The position numbers were made by a program, and so were the translations under genes. DNA of 64,000 nt from Lineus longissimus (lineage: Eukaryota; Nemertea; Pilidiophora; Heteronemertea; Lineidae): assembly GCF_910592395.1 (NCBI RefSeq), contig NC_088316.1, forward strand, positions 7,254,001 to 7,318,000, in the 5' to 3' direction. Position 1 is the first letter of the stretch. Each line of letters starts with the position of its first letter. Under the pieces are notes generated by a model. The model was not told the DNA's origin, searched no databases, and saw only the letters and a program-made list of their open reading frames with translations. Positions 7,877 to 17,654 of the stretch are shown in pieces.

Positions 7877-8816
7877 TGCTTTTTGATTGAATTGAAGTGG
7901 GAATATCAGGATGTTGATTAATCGAATCCTTTAATAGTTTGTTAAATTCCTTCTGTGCATCCAATTCTGTACCCGGTACTCCAATTATTGGTGTTCTGGT
8001 CAACGCCTGAGCACCCAGAATACAGTAAACATATGTTCTTATTGTGTCATTCAACCTCTCTATTCCAGGATTAGAGAAACCATTTGATTTAAATATCATG
8101 AATTGTTGATAGGTTTGACATTCATTTTGTGTAATTACATCAAATACATTCTTGTGTCTCCTGACATGATCCTTGATGAAAATATCTGGATATTTGAAAT
8201 TAGCCATTCCAGCATCCCAGTCTTTACTGAACATCGGTGGCATTCTATTTTCATGAACTTGCATGAGGAAGAAATTGATTTTAGAATCATTGATGTAATA
8301 TCCGGGATCAGTTATGTTCGGGTTGTAATCCGGTACATTCCATGACCTCCAACCACCGTTATTTTCAAACACCGAGAAATCGTACTCGTCTTTTAAACCA
8401 AATTCACTCAATAACCCTCCTAGTTTCCTATGGTTAATGTTATTGTTTGTCTCATTAAAATCACTTTCACCTGGAATTGGTATCTCTAGATTCTTCATGA
8501 TCTTCAATATTTGATAGTAAACATGAAACCTGTAAATTGACCTTAACAATGGGTCACTGTGATTCAAGTGATCGTCTATTGAAATACCACAACCTGTTGT
8601 AGCAAACCAAACAGCCATGTTAAATTGGTTCTGGTAAAACGATAATGGATTCTTTTCCAGTAGCAGACAGTCTTTCTTATTTTTCAGGCTCAAAAACCCA
8701 GGTGTTATCTTAGTTTCTTGTAGTCTGAAGAAGTTATTAGTATTAACAGTTACTTCTAAATTAAAGAAGTCATAGGTGAATTTACTTTTATGTTGATTTG
8801 CTATTGGATAATACAT
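7869..8816 (-). CDS. Polinton conserved protein, 315 aa
   Basis: This is the outermost gene at the right end, 123 nt from the start of TIR homology. It has no membrane segment. Segments such as NQFNMAVWFATTGCGIS (about residue 64) and ERLNDTIRTYVYCILGAQA (about 254) match my general memory of a conserved Polinton protein in cnidarian and other invertebrate elements; its function is not established to my knowledge. The start at 8816 has the context AATTAAATG. No double-hairpin unit is inserted, as in the capsid gene, which suggests a constrained fold. Confidence 0.65.
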   Translation of the reverse strand: MYYPIANQHKSKFTYDFFNLEVTVNTNNFFRLQETKITPGFLSLKNKKDCLLLEKNPLSFYQNQFNMAVWFATTGCGISIDDHLNHSDPLLRSIYRFHVYYQILKIMKNLEIPIPGESDFNETNNNINHRKLGGLLSEFGLKDEYDFSVFENNGGWRSWNVPDYNPNITDPGYYINDSKINFFLMQVHENRMPPMFSKDWDAGMANFKYPDIFIKDHVRRHKNVFDVITQNECQTYQQFMIFKSNGFSNPGIERLNDTIRTYVYCILGAQALTRTPIIGVPGTELDAQKEFNKLLKDSINQHPDIPTSIQSKSSE

Positions 8817-8917
8817 TTAATTTACTTGAATTTTTTTCCTTGAATTTTGGATAATGAAGACAGTAAAAAGACCATTTATTTTAATGGAATAACCCATTGA
8901 GCTCTAGTATTCCCTTA

Positions 8918-8967
8918 CCATTTCACTGCAACGCTTCACTGACCATTTCATTGCAACGCTTCACTGG
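8918..8967 (+). repeat. tandem pair of 25-bp repeats at inner edge of the TIR
   Basis: Two 25-bp copies (8918-8942 and 8943-8967) that differ at two positions. Copy B has one copy only, near 49339-49363. Confidence 0.85.
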
Positions 8968-9113
8968 GAATCTAATGAATGATAGAATATATGTATTGTG
9001 GTGTCTGGTTCTTAGGGGTTTCTAAGCTATTTTGAGACAAAAAGGCCTGTAAGGGCTTTTGTTAAAATAGCTTAGAATTACCTAGATTCCTACCACCACA
9101 ATACATATATTCT
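8939..9113 (-). repeat. Polinton copy A terminal inverted repeat
   Basis: 175 bp homologous, in inverted orientation, to 49193-49367. The element end is placed at 9113 because the outward sequence of A and B stops matching there and the tip reads AG...CT, as expected for Polinton ends. The outer 130 bp (8984-9113) forms a self-complementary hairpin: 20 perfectly paired bp at the tip (AGAATATATGTATTGTGGTG), a second paired block around TTCTAAGCTATTTT, and an inner stem around the loop TGTAA. Confidence 0.85.
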
Positions 9114-9843
9114 GCACATGTTGGTTGGAGTACTGCCGAATCGGCTAGGTATTATACCCGAGTAAACGCAATGACTGATGCTGCAGTAGTTGCGGGGCGC
9201 TTGGCAGAGTCAGTGAAGAGGTCAGATCATGTTGAGGCTCTATTTACGAAGTACAGCGATTGTAATCGTAAAAATGCTTTTTTCTAAACGATATTGGTGT
9301 AATATCCTTGTAAACTCAGGTCGAATAAAAGAGTGTGTTGTTATTTCTAGTTTCGGGTTCATATATTTTCGTCAAGCATATATAGTATTGGGGAAAGTAT
9401 TGGGAGTATTGGGAATGAGGAAAGTGTTGGGAAAGGGCAATGAGAGGTGCATTTATGGATTTTGGCATGCCTGATTTCCCCAATACTATAATGTGTTGAA
9501 GGAGCAATGGAAGCAAGCAGTGTCAGTTGTGATAAGCAAACATCACAAGTGACGCATGCGCAGCGAAACCATTGCTCGATCATTCGGTGTTAGACGATAA
9601 GGTGGAACAGATACAAGAAGAGGAAGCGGATGTTACGCCAGGTATGGTGGGCGCTATCATGAGAATGCCCACCCCACCCCACCCGTTGCACCAGAGTTGC
9701 CCTCAAGGTGCTCTGCTTGCGCTCTTTTGACATATGCCTGATTTCCCCAATACTATAATATGTTGAAGGAGCAATGGAAGCAAGTAGTGTCAGTTGTGAT
9801 AAGCAAATGACAGAATTGGAAGATTCATAAAATCTGAAGAAAA
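9114..9843. other. host spacer with small duplications
   Basis: No convincing gene. It holds two direct copies of a 74-bp block (9467-9540 and 9734-9807). The first is part of a small inverted structure with ATAGTATTGGGGAAA near 9385 facing TTTCCCCAATACTAT near 9475, probably a short MITE. A G-rich stretch of degenerate GTATTGGGA repeats lies at 9387-9440. Confidence 0.6.
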
Positions 9844-10749
9844 TTATATTTTTACTGACTTTTGGTAATTTTGGGTCTGGAATTGTTCTACCTTTTGCTC
9901 CGAGTGACAAATTCTTCTCTCTAATTGGAGTTCTCTTTGCTGCAAGCGACAATTCTTTTTCTCCAATTTATTGATTTCTCCTTTGACTGTAATGTCTTTT
10001 GCTTGAACTGTAGTTTTTGCTGTGATGGGCAACTTATTTTCCTCAATTGAACTGCTTTTTCCTGGTAATTGTAATTGCTGTTCAGGGCCCGTGACAAGCA
10101 ACACATATTCATAATGACACCCTGACACATGATCGAGGTAAATCCCCATGTTTGGGGTATGGGTAACATTTGGATCCATATGTCGTGGAGAGTGCCTCAT
10201 CCCATTTTTTTCTTTACCGAAGTGGGAGAAGACAAAGATATCAGTGCACAAAAGGTGCGCCATGACAAAAATTTCAACCTCTGTTGCCCAAGTTTTATTC
10301 TTTTGCATCTTCGTTTTGGAAAGATAATGTGCGAGGGAAAGATTTGGTGGTAGTAATCGTTCCATGTGTTCAGAATGAAACTCCATGTGCCTGATACAAA
10401 TTCTTCTTATTTTATCAAAAAATTCCTCTGTCCTAGTTAGTGCAAAGGAGATGGAACGGAAGAAACAATTCCCATCTCCTTGAATTCTTTTAACCTGTGA
10501 TGGTCTTGCAATGGGTTTTTTTTCACAGTGTGTGTGCGACATTTCATTGATGATAGTGAGATTTAGTTCAGGATATTTTTCATTTAAAGCAGTACACGTT
10601 TCAACTTGCCAGGATAAATTCACCGGTTGGAAAAGTTTAATTGAGGTTGATGGAGGAGGGTTCTTTCTTTGAGACTGTAAGGTTGAAGATTTTTTGGTAT
10701 TTTTCCTTTCCCTATCATTTTTGCGTTTTCTTCGATCTTTTCTTGGCAT
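9844..10749 (-). CDS. OTU-family cysteine protease, intronless ORF, about 301 aa
   Basis: Probable ubiquitin-type peptide-cleaving enzyme. The OTU core is visible: catalytic block QGDGNCFFRS (Asp about 92, Cys about 95), a helical middle, and the late His motif GCHYEYVL (about 213). The N-terminus is highly basic (MPRKDRRKRKND), possibly a nuclear signal, and the C-terminus is a heptad-rich coiled coil (about 245-285). I chose the ATG at 10749; the longer frame to 10770 starts at a TTG. The whole ORF is one open exon among repeats, so it may be a retrocopy or a transposon cargo gene. OTU domains are known as passengers in several eukaryotic transposons. Confidence 0.7.
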   Translation of the reverse strand: MPRKDRRKRKNDRERKNTKKSSTLQSQRKNPPPSTSIKLFQPVNLSWQVETCTALNEKYPELNLTIINEMSHTHCEKKPIARPSQVKRIQGDGNCFFRSISFALTRTEEFFDKIRRICIRHMEFHSEHMERLLPPNLSLAHYLSKTKMQKNKTWATEVEIFVMAHLLCTDIFVFSHFGKEKNGMRHSPRHMDPNVTHTPNMGIYLDHVSGCHYEYVLLVTGPEQQLQLPGKSSSIEENKLPITAKTTVQAKDITVKGEINKLEKKNCRLQQRELQLERRICHSEQKVEQFQTQNYQKSVKI

Positions 10750-11765
10750 AGTGAAACTGAAATTGACCAAGTAAAAGTATTATAAAGAGGAATGGGACAA
10801 GGAATTAAGGGAAATGAGAATAATTACCAATGCATACTTGATGTAAGAATATAGGGCATTGACTTACCTGACGTTGTTATCTTTAAGGTGATGGGGGTAG
10901 GGTCAGTACCTTGTGGTAATCCAGAGAGGATGTGTAGTACAACTGAAAAGATGAATGAACATTTTTAAGCTCTCTGGTATCTAGATGCTTTCAAAGTAAA
11001 TTTGCAGTGATAAACTGTCCAGATATTTCATCTATCTTCCAGAACCTGCAAAGATGAATATTCATTAAAACTTGTCCCAGTTTGTACAATGTTAATGCCA
11101 TAACAGGTAAACTGAATTTTTTTTAGCATTTCCATTCATTTGTGGTTTATGAGTTGTGGCTATGTATGTGATAATGATAATGAATATGTTTATAGGAAAC
11201 TCACCTGTTTTTGCTATTTGGGTTTTATGGAGACCCAACGAATTGTCTTCTCAGTGTAAACGCTGTTGATCGATTATCTGAAAAGAAACATTCATTAGTT
11301 TCTTTTCAATAAAGTCTTTATTGAAAATTATTGAAAATTATACAAATATGTAAAGGCTGGGATAATTTTCAGAGTGGTGTAGGATAAGACAATACGAGTA
11401 TTTGAACATAAATATTTAGCATGTTATAAGAGTTATACAAAGTCAATAATGGGTATGTTTTATGACATTCAGAAGGAAAACAAACAGATTGCAGTACACA
11501 ACACAATTGACCTATCTATATCAGCGTAGCACCCGTGACCTGTACGCGGATGGTACGTAAGATTTTACCCCGGAACATCTAGTTTGCTGTGCGTACCATC
11601 CGCGTTCCTTCCACGCACCTTCTGCAAGGTTACCTTTGTCACGAAGTCGAGGAACCCTTTCTCGTGGCGTGTACCTTCCGCAAAAGAGACGCAAACACGG
11701 CACGTACCGTACATGGATGATCCATGCCAGACAAGGTGAGTCAATTGTGTTAGGTTCTGTACAAT
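10750..11765. other. host spacer, no gene seen
   Basis: AT-rich sequence without a convincing coding frame. A perfect 13-bp inverted repeat (CGCGGATGGTACG at 11545-11557 facing 11592-11604) lies in a more GC-rich patch at 11520-11710. Confidence 0.5.
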
Positions 11766-12106
11766 ATTATTATATTTAAACATCATGAACGTTCAGTCAT
11801 TAATTACTGCTGTACGTTTTGTGCCATTTCGAAGAAACACTGTCTGATTACAGAATCACAAAATCTACTAAGAACAAGAACAGTTACAAGATTGTTACAT
11901 TTAAACATCATGAACGTTCAGTCATTAATTACTGCTGTACGTTTTGTGCCATTCCAAAGAAACACTAACCGATTACAGAATCACAAAATCTACTAAGAAC
12001 AAGAACAGTTACAAGATTGTTACATCTAAACATCATCAACGTTCAGTCATTAATCACTACTGTACGTTTTATGTCATTCATATGAAACTCTTGACAAATT
12101 TGAGTA
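11766..12106 (+). repeat. tandem repeat, 125-bp period
   Basis: About 2.5 copies. The anchor CATCATGAAC occurs at 11781, 11906 and (as CATCATCAAC) 12031, giving an exact 125-bp period. A weak continuation (GCATTATGAACATTCAG) appears after the Tigger-like insertion at about 13180, so the insertion probably split the array. Confidence 0.8.
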
Positions 12107-12108
12107 TA

Positions 12109-13153
12109 CAGTGGAACCCCGGTAACACGACCACTCATGGGACCGTGGTCGGAGTGGTCGTGTTACCCGGGTGGTCGTGTTATCGAAGTTGGGAATCCCC
12201 AGATTATTTTTCCCGCCAAAATTGCCGACTGCATGGTGTGTGTACGCTGTACTACCATAGCAACGCTGCCTGATTGAGATGATGCACGCTCCAAGGTTTT
12301 GTTATCATGCCTCGCAAGAACAGTTCGTCGATAAAATTACATGTTACATTCTCAGAATGAGTTAGAAAAGGTAATTTTGTAACTCATTTATCCACAAAGT
12401 TTCATTATCTGCCCGACGTGACGCATTTGCGGGCAATTTGGTGAATCATCCTCCATGTACCCGACTGTTTGTGACGATTGAAGTAAACTTGTCGTATGAT
12501 TCCATGTGAGCCGTAACGCATGTTAATTTGCATAACTTAGGTTTTATTGCGAATAAAAACATATTTTCTATTTTGTTATGTTTTTATTTGTAATTTAGTG
12601 AATTAAGAAGACAATATATTTTATTTGAATTAACCTTTTCATAAGTGTGGTCTTCAAACTACCCGCCGTTTATTATAAGTTCATATGCAAATCACGCAAA
12701 TCACATGATTTTGCTGCTGCTGAGTGCGCCTGTCTGGTACTGAACTGGCTCAGTAATGAAAACAAACCATGAAAACGTTAGAAAAGGAAAGTTTATTTAT
12801 TCATTTACACTTATACAATTGATCATACCTGCAAAATCACATTGTATTTTTTGTTTTCATATGTATTCCCATGGCCATTGTCCCTGTCTCAACAAAGCTT
12901 GGCAGCGAGGTGCTAATTACTATGCCGCGGTCGCGACCGATTACGGCAATTAGGCCTGGTGGTCGGGTTAGCGGGGTTGATTTTCAGTTTGGGACCGGCC
13001 AAGCCAGTGGTCGCGGTCGGGGTACCGGGATGGTCGTCTTAGCGGGGGTCTCTTAATGGTAATTAGAGAGGAAACCATTCGGGACCGGAGAATCGTGGTC
13101 GCGTTGGCGGGGTGGTCGCGTTACTGAGGTGGTCGCCAACCGGGGTTCCACTG
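12109..13153. mobile_element. Tigger/pogo-like DNA transposon, non-autonomous
   Basis: The ends read CAGTGGAACCCCGGT in inverted orientation (12109 and 13153), with a TA on each side (12107-12108 and 13154-13155). This matches the CAGTGGAACC termini and TA target of pogo/Tigger elements. Several GGTCG-rich subterminal repeats flank both ends. No transposase frame is visible in the 1045 bp. Confidence 0.8.
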
Positions 13154-13287
13154 TACTTATACTAGTAGACACATTTAAGCATTATGAACATTCAGAGTTG
13201 TATAAAGTGTTTAGGACTATGTTTCATGCTATTTGCAGGAAAAATGCAGGAAAAATACAGAATCCCTAAATCAGAACATGATGAAGT

Positions 13288-13806
13288 TCAGTATGTTTGT
13301 ATCATTTTTATGCCTTTTTTCCTTTTTTTGGTGCTGGTTGGTTCATCAGGCAAAGTGCGCTTCTTAGGGGTGCTTGTACTTGGCCCATCAGCTTCTTGAT
13401 GCTTTTCTCCTTTTGGGCTGCACATTGGCTCTATAGGAGAATCAGGTGATGTGGACATCGACTGGCCTGGGAGGGCAGCATCCTGAACGTCAGGACACTT
13501 CGATGCATTTAGGCTGCTCATTGAAGTTGAAGGTTTTGTCAAGGAATCATGATCTTCAGACATCGACTGGCCTTGGAGGGCAGCATCCTGAACGTCAGGA
13601 TCCTTCGATGCATTTTGGCTGCTAATTGAAGTTGAAGGTTTGGTCAAGGAATCATCATCTTCAATTTCAATATCCGCGAAGAAAGAGTCATTGAGTTGTT
13701 TTAAGTTATTGTTCTGTTCTTTGCACACATTTCACTTATCTGCAAATTCTTCCTTCTTCTTAATGAGGTATCTTGTTTTGCGCTGAATGACTGTGAATTT
13801 TGCCAT
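13288..13806 (-). pseudogene. acidic low-complexity ORF with two 33-34-aa repeats, one in-frame stop
   Basis: Reading from an ATG at 13806 (MAKFTVIQRK), the frame has a lysine/glutamate-rich stretch, one TGA near 13733, then continues as an acidic Ser/Pro/Thr-rich sequence to 13288 ending in a basic KKRKKG patch. Two copies of a block containing SLTKPSTS, PDVQDAAL and GQSMS lie in tandem. I recognise no domain. It may be an exon of a host gene or the remnant of a transposon-encoded protein. Confidence 0.35.
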
Positions 13807-15540
13807 AGTTTTATTCACAAGACTTTCAAGGTCCTTTTTGCACTATTGGCTTGCAAAAGTCCTTTTTTCTGTTCTACCATTGTGCGTGACAGACACAACT
13901 GATACAAGAAAAAGAAGAAATAGTTTTGATAATATTGTATTGACAATACTTGGATGGAAAAATAGAAAATTTACATGTGGAATGCACTAAAGATGGAGTT
14001 AGTGCATGATGAAGTGGGATAAGTGACAATGTTGGTGGTTTTAACCTCTTTTGGATTTGTCTTTTTTGACTATTTTGACCTTTGTTGGTTTAGAAATATA
14101 TACTTACAAGTTGTTGGTATTTAATAGTGGGGAAAGTATGGTTGAAACCATATAAATTTGATGTTTTTGTGGAGATTGTAAAATAAGGAACTTTCAAAGA
14201 TGGTGGCCGGATTGCAACTGACTGAGCATGCTCAGCATGACACACACCTTTTAAAGTTTGAAAGTTTATGGCTAGATGGTAGCACAGAAATAAATAGTGA
14301 GGTTTAGAAAATAAAATTGGGTCACCAACAACCATCGTTTGTTGCATGAGATAGAATCCAGAATTCATCAATAGAAATGCTTTCTCAAACTCTGCTTCAA
14401 GTTCTTTTTTGTCTCTTCAATGTAACGAGCTTCCCTGTTTATTTGAGTTCTTTATCTTCTAGAACTTAAAGAGGTTTCATTAAATACTATAAGCAATGTC
14501 TATGAAAAAAATATAGGGGGAGGAGGAGGGGGAGAGGAGCAGCAGCAGCTGAAATGGAAGAAGACTGCCAGCAAACAAAGAATATTTTACATTCAGATGT
14601 TTTATCATGAGTGTTATTCTCTCCTGGCTAGCAAATCCTGGTTAGAATATATAGACACTGAAGAAATAAACCACACCAAGAAGAAAGCAGATGAAGTCAT
14701 GCTAATAGATAAGGCACGTGCTTTGACATGGATTATATAACATGCAGATCTAAGGATGGTACAGCTAGGAAGCACACCGAAATTGAAATATTAATACATT
14801 ACTTTATATTTAGTGACTTCATGAGCTTTCAAACAATGAGTGTAAATTGCACACACTGAAAGAGAGAGATGAGAGATGGTAACTTAGCCAAAGAATAAAA
14901 AATGAAAGATGTGATTTGAAGGAATTACTATTATGCCAGTGATCTACCAGTTTACTGTATTGTTCTTGTACACTTTCATAATATTACTTCTAATTCATGA
15001 TCATCATCATTTTGGCGACTAGTTTTCTTTCAGTTGAATAATGCCTTAGGCTTGAAAATGATCAGTGTGAATAATGTTCCTCACGTCTTATCATTTTTTA
15101 TTATTTGTTTCCGGTGTGGCCACTAGGAGGCGTACCATCCTGATGCAACCTCAGCAGACTTGTTAGTTTGTTTAGTGCAAGCTGACCATTCATTTTCAAG
15201 GAAGGTTGGGGAAATTTTATACTCTGGTAATTTCCAGTAAATTTCCTGGCTAGATTGAAAAACAACTATGACAATGCTGATGAAAGCATAGATGGAAATG
15301 TCAAGTGAACTTCACTTGAGGTGGGTCAATCAGGGATAGTAGTATGTTTCCGAGGATTGATTTCCAACCAATGACAATAATGACTTTCTCGTGCAAAGAA
15401 CAGCTTTTTGTGGTGAAAATTAGTTGTCTGAGGAGAGTTCATCAGTTTAAAATGAACAGCAGCAATTCAATGCATGAAGTCAAATATCATAAATGCAAGA
15501 AATAATTAAAAAATCACTTATTAAAAAGGCACAGGATAGA
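13807..15540. other. host spacer, no gene seen
   Basis: Non-coding, AT-rich. A purine-rich stretch (GGGGGAGGAGGAGGGGGAGAG) lies near 14515-14535. No transposon ends recognised. Confidence 0.5.
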
Positions 15541-15577
15541 GTTACGGCAGTTTTCCAATGCTATTGCAGTTACTAGT

Positions 15578-15712
15578 GTTACGGCAGTCTAAATGTAACC
15601 CTGATCCTAACCTCTAATCCTAAACCTATCCCTAATCCTAATCCTAACCCTAACCCTAACCCCAACCGTCACCTTAACCCTAATCCTAATTGCCTAAAAC
15701 GATTGCCGTAAC
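15578..15712. repeat. telomere-like CCTAA repeats inside a small inverted repeat
   Basis: Degenerate CCTAAC/CCTAAT repeats run from 15601 to 15690. They are enclosed by GTTACGGCA (15578-15586) and its complement TGCCGTAAC (15704-15712), and a second weaker GTTACGGCAG lies at 15541. This looks like a short MITE with a telomere-like core, not a true telomere. Confidence 0.6.
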
Positions 15713-16368
15713 AATAGGAACGGCTGTAGCTGCAGTAGTCACTTCCTATAAACAGAACGTGATGAAGTTTCTGCAATTCACTTACACACCATATGACAAG
15801 CACTAGTTTTAGCGAAGACTTCAGGAATCATGGAATTGGCTCATTACTGTTCACGGGAGGTCAGTTGCTTCTACAGTGACTGTGTGCAAAGCAGGAGGTC
15901 TTTGGTTTGACCCTTGGAACGATCACCACAATTTAATCTTTATGGAACTGCCATTGTACAGCCAGTGGTGAATGGGTACTACATGTAGGCCTATGTAAAG
16001 AGCAGTATTTTTAAGGCTCGTCATCAATAAAGGAAAATTATAATAGAAATTATACTTACCGGTAAAAAATATGAGGTGATATCCACAGCAAAAGAAACCA
16101 TCATTATAGTTGAGGAACAAAAATGAAATGTCTTCATATAAGCCTTCTCCTTGAGTCCCAAGAAACAATGGTTGAGGAGGGAAAAAGGCCGCCATATCGA
16201 AAATACTGAAACGTGACTTTTTAGGAGGAGCCATCAGAGACATTTGAATGGATGAAATGATGTGAATTTGTGACATTGATAGCTGCAGGTTATTGCAACA
16301 CCTACATGTATTAGAAGTGAACAAGGGGTGAATGATGAGCACACAGCAGAAACCAACCAAAAACCTGA

Positions 16369-16475
16369 TATAATTCATGAGATATAGCCAAAAGTAGTTT
16401 TTCACATGAAGCGCCCCCTGGGGCTGATGGCTGTCGTGAAAATCGTCAAAATGGCCAAAAGACACAATGGTTTCA
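16369..16475 (+). repeat. interspersed repeat, copy 1
   Basis: About 107 bp similar to 26633-26740, sharing GAGATATAGCC, AGTAGTTTTTC and GAAGCGCCC blocks in the same order and spacing. Confidence 0.75.
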
Positions 16476-16888
16476 TATTAAAGGTTAAATGCCAAAGTTA
16501 GGCCTAATCTTAATCAAAGTACATCAGGATAACCTTTTGTTACCTTTAGATGTCAAATGTAGTAAATTTATTTGCATAAATATCGCATGGAATAAAGAAA
16601 TTCAAATAAACCGCCCTGTCTCAGCGTGAATTTGCTTCGGCAAAGTTCGTATTTCGTTTGGAAACTCTCGCGGTTTTGGGGAATTCCAAATGAGGAGTGA
16701 CGTCACTAGTGCTGTCATTGTTAGACTGATCCCACTGCCTGCATACACAAACGCCATGCTGTAGATGCCTGCGCAAGACAGGAGACCAGTTTTGTTTTCA
16801 TTCATCTGACAGCTGATTCTACTTTCTGGTTGCGTTCACGCCGTTCCTACCATGTGAAACCAATTATTTTACATGTTCTAAAGCAAAA

Positions 16889-17251
16889 ATGGTTTACTGC
16901 GTCGCACCAAACTGCAGCAGTGATTCAACGAAGGTGTTGAAAGTAGATGGGGTCGGTTATTACAATTTTCCTCGCGACAAGAAGGCCCGAAAAGTATGGG
17001 TAAGACGCATGCATCGTCCGTCTTCTTGGGTCCCGTCTCTCGGTGCGAGGGTATGTTCGAAGCACTTCGTTGCCGGAGATTACCTGCTGGACCCAGCCAT
17101 ATGCCGTGCGATAGGATTTGACCCTAAAAAACGCCTGTTGAAGCCAGGTGCCTTCCCTACACTCTTCAGTCATGGTGAAGGCGATGCCATGGATGGTACG
17201 CCTACGACCAGTGCGCCGCGGTCAGCTGTGCAGAAGAGGGCACATCAGCAG
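16889..17251 (+). CDS. THAP zinc-finger exon (first exon of the gene to 24616)
   Basis: DNA-binding THAP domain of the C2CH type: MVYCVAPNCSS at the start, the YNFPRDKKARKVW block, VCSKHF as the Cys/His pair and a closing LKPGAFPTLF, about 90 residues in all. The exon is open to 17251, where a GTGATT donor follows a CAG. The start at 16889 is the first ATG and sits directly before the domain, as is usual in THAP proteins. Both THAP transposases (P element type) and host regulators carry this domain; downstream exons point to the former type of origin. Confidence 0.8.
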
Positions 17252-17262
17252 GTGATTATTAT

Positions 17263-17296
17263 TAGACCATATCCACAACTCCGTGGATATGGTCTA
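17263..17296. repeat. perfect hairpin in intron 1
   Basis: Arms TAGACCATATCCAC and its exact complement around a 6-nt loop, 12 bp after the exon 1 donor. The arm shares AGACCATATCC with the ends of the MITE at 20889-21476. Confidence 0.85.
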
Positions 17297-17654
17297 TTGT
17301 TTTTACTGAGCCGATCGCCAGTACCCGAGGGATGTGGTTTTCGACACGTATCTCCGAAACTGCCGCACGGAACGACCTGAAATTTGGTTAGGTTACGTTT
17401 CATAACCTGCTAACGAACAACGTGTACTTTATTTTTGCAGCCGTTGCTTACTTTTTTAGTTTTCGGGTGATTTTTGATGAAAATCGCCGGTTCTGAACCG
17501 TTCCGGTAATAGCACTGCCTCCCGCGTTTTTACCGATTAGGCAAGTTGCTCAACGTTGATCTGTCCCGACCTGAACAGGTGGGAGGATACCCGCTACATG
17601 GAAGAGCCAACAGACATTTCGTCTACGCATTCTAAACTGGGTGAGTGTGATTTT

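Larger units (their letters stand above)
1..9113 (+). mobile_element. Polinton/Maverick copy A, right part, truncated by window edge
   Basis: This is the right-hand part of a large self-synthesising DNA transposon. It carries the N-terminal polymerase, a 316-aa protein, six minus-strand ORFs and ends in a TIR at 9113. The segment 1-3720 is nearly identical to 58480-61761 of copy B, and its end (8939-9113) is the inverted homologue of the copy B left end (49193-49367). Both elements have the same orientation. The six bases next to the end (GCACAT) differ from those flanking copy B (ACTGTG), so the two look like separate insertions. Confidence 0.85.

Noticed and set aside
9114-9240. tRNA-like segment next to Polinton A
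   Set aside because: No cloverleaf or A/B box arrangement could be drawn.
15601-15690. True telomere
   Set aside because: Short, degenerate, internal and inside an inverted repeat.
15923-16465. 180-codon minus-strand frame as a gene
   Set aside because: It overlaps an interspersed repeat also found at 26633, has no domain and no homologous frame in that second copy.
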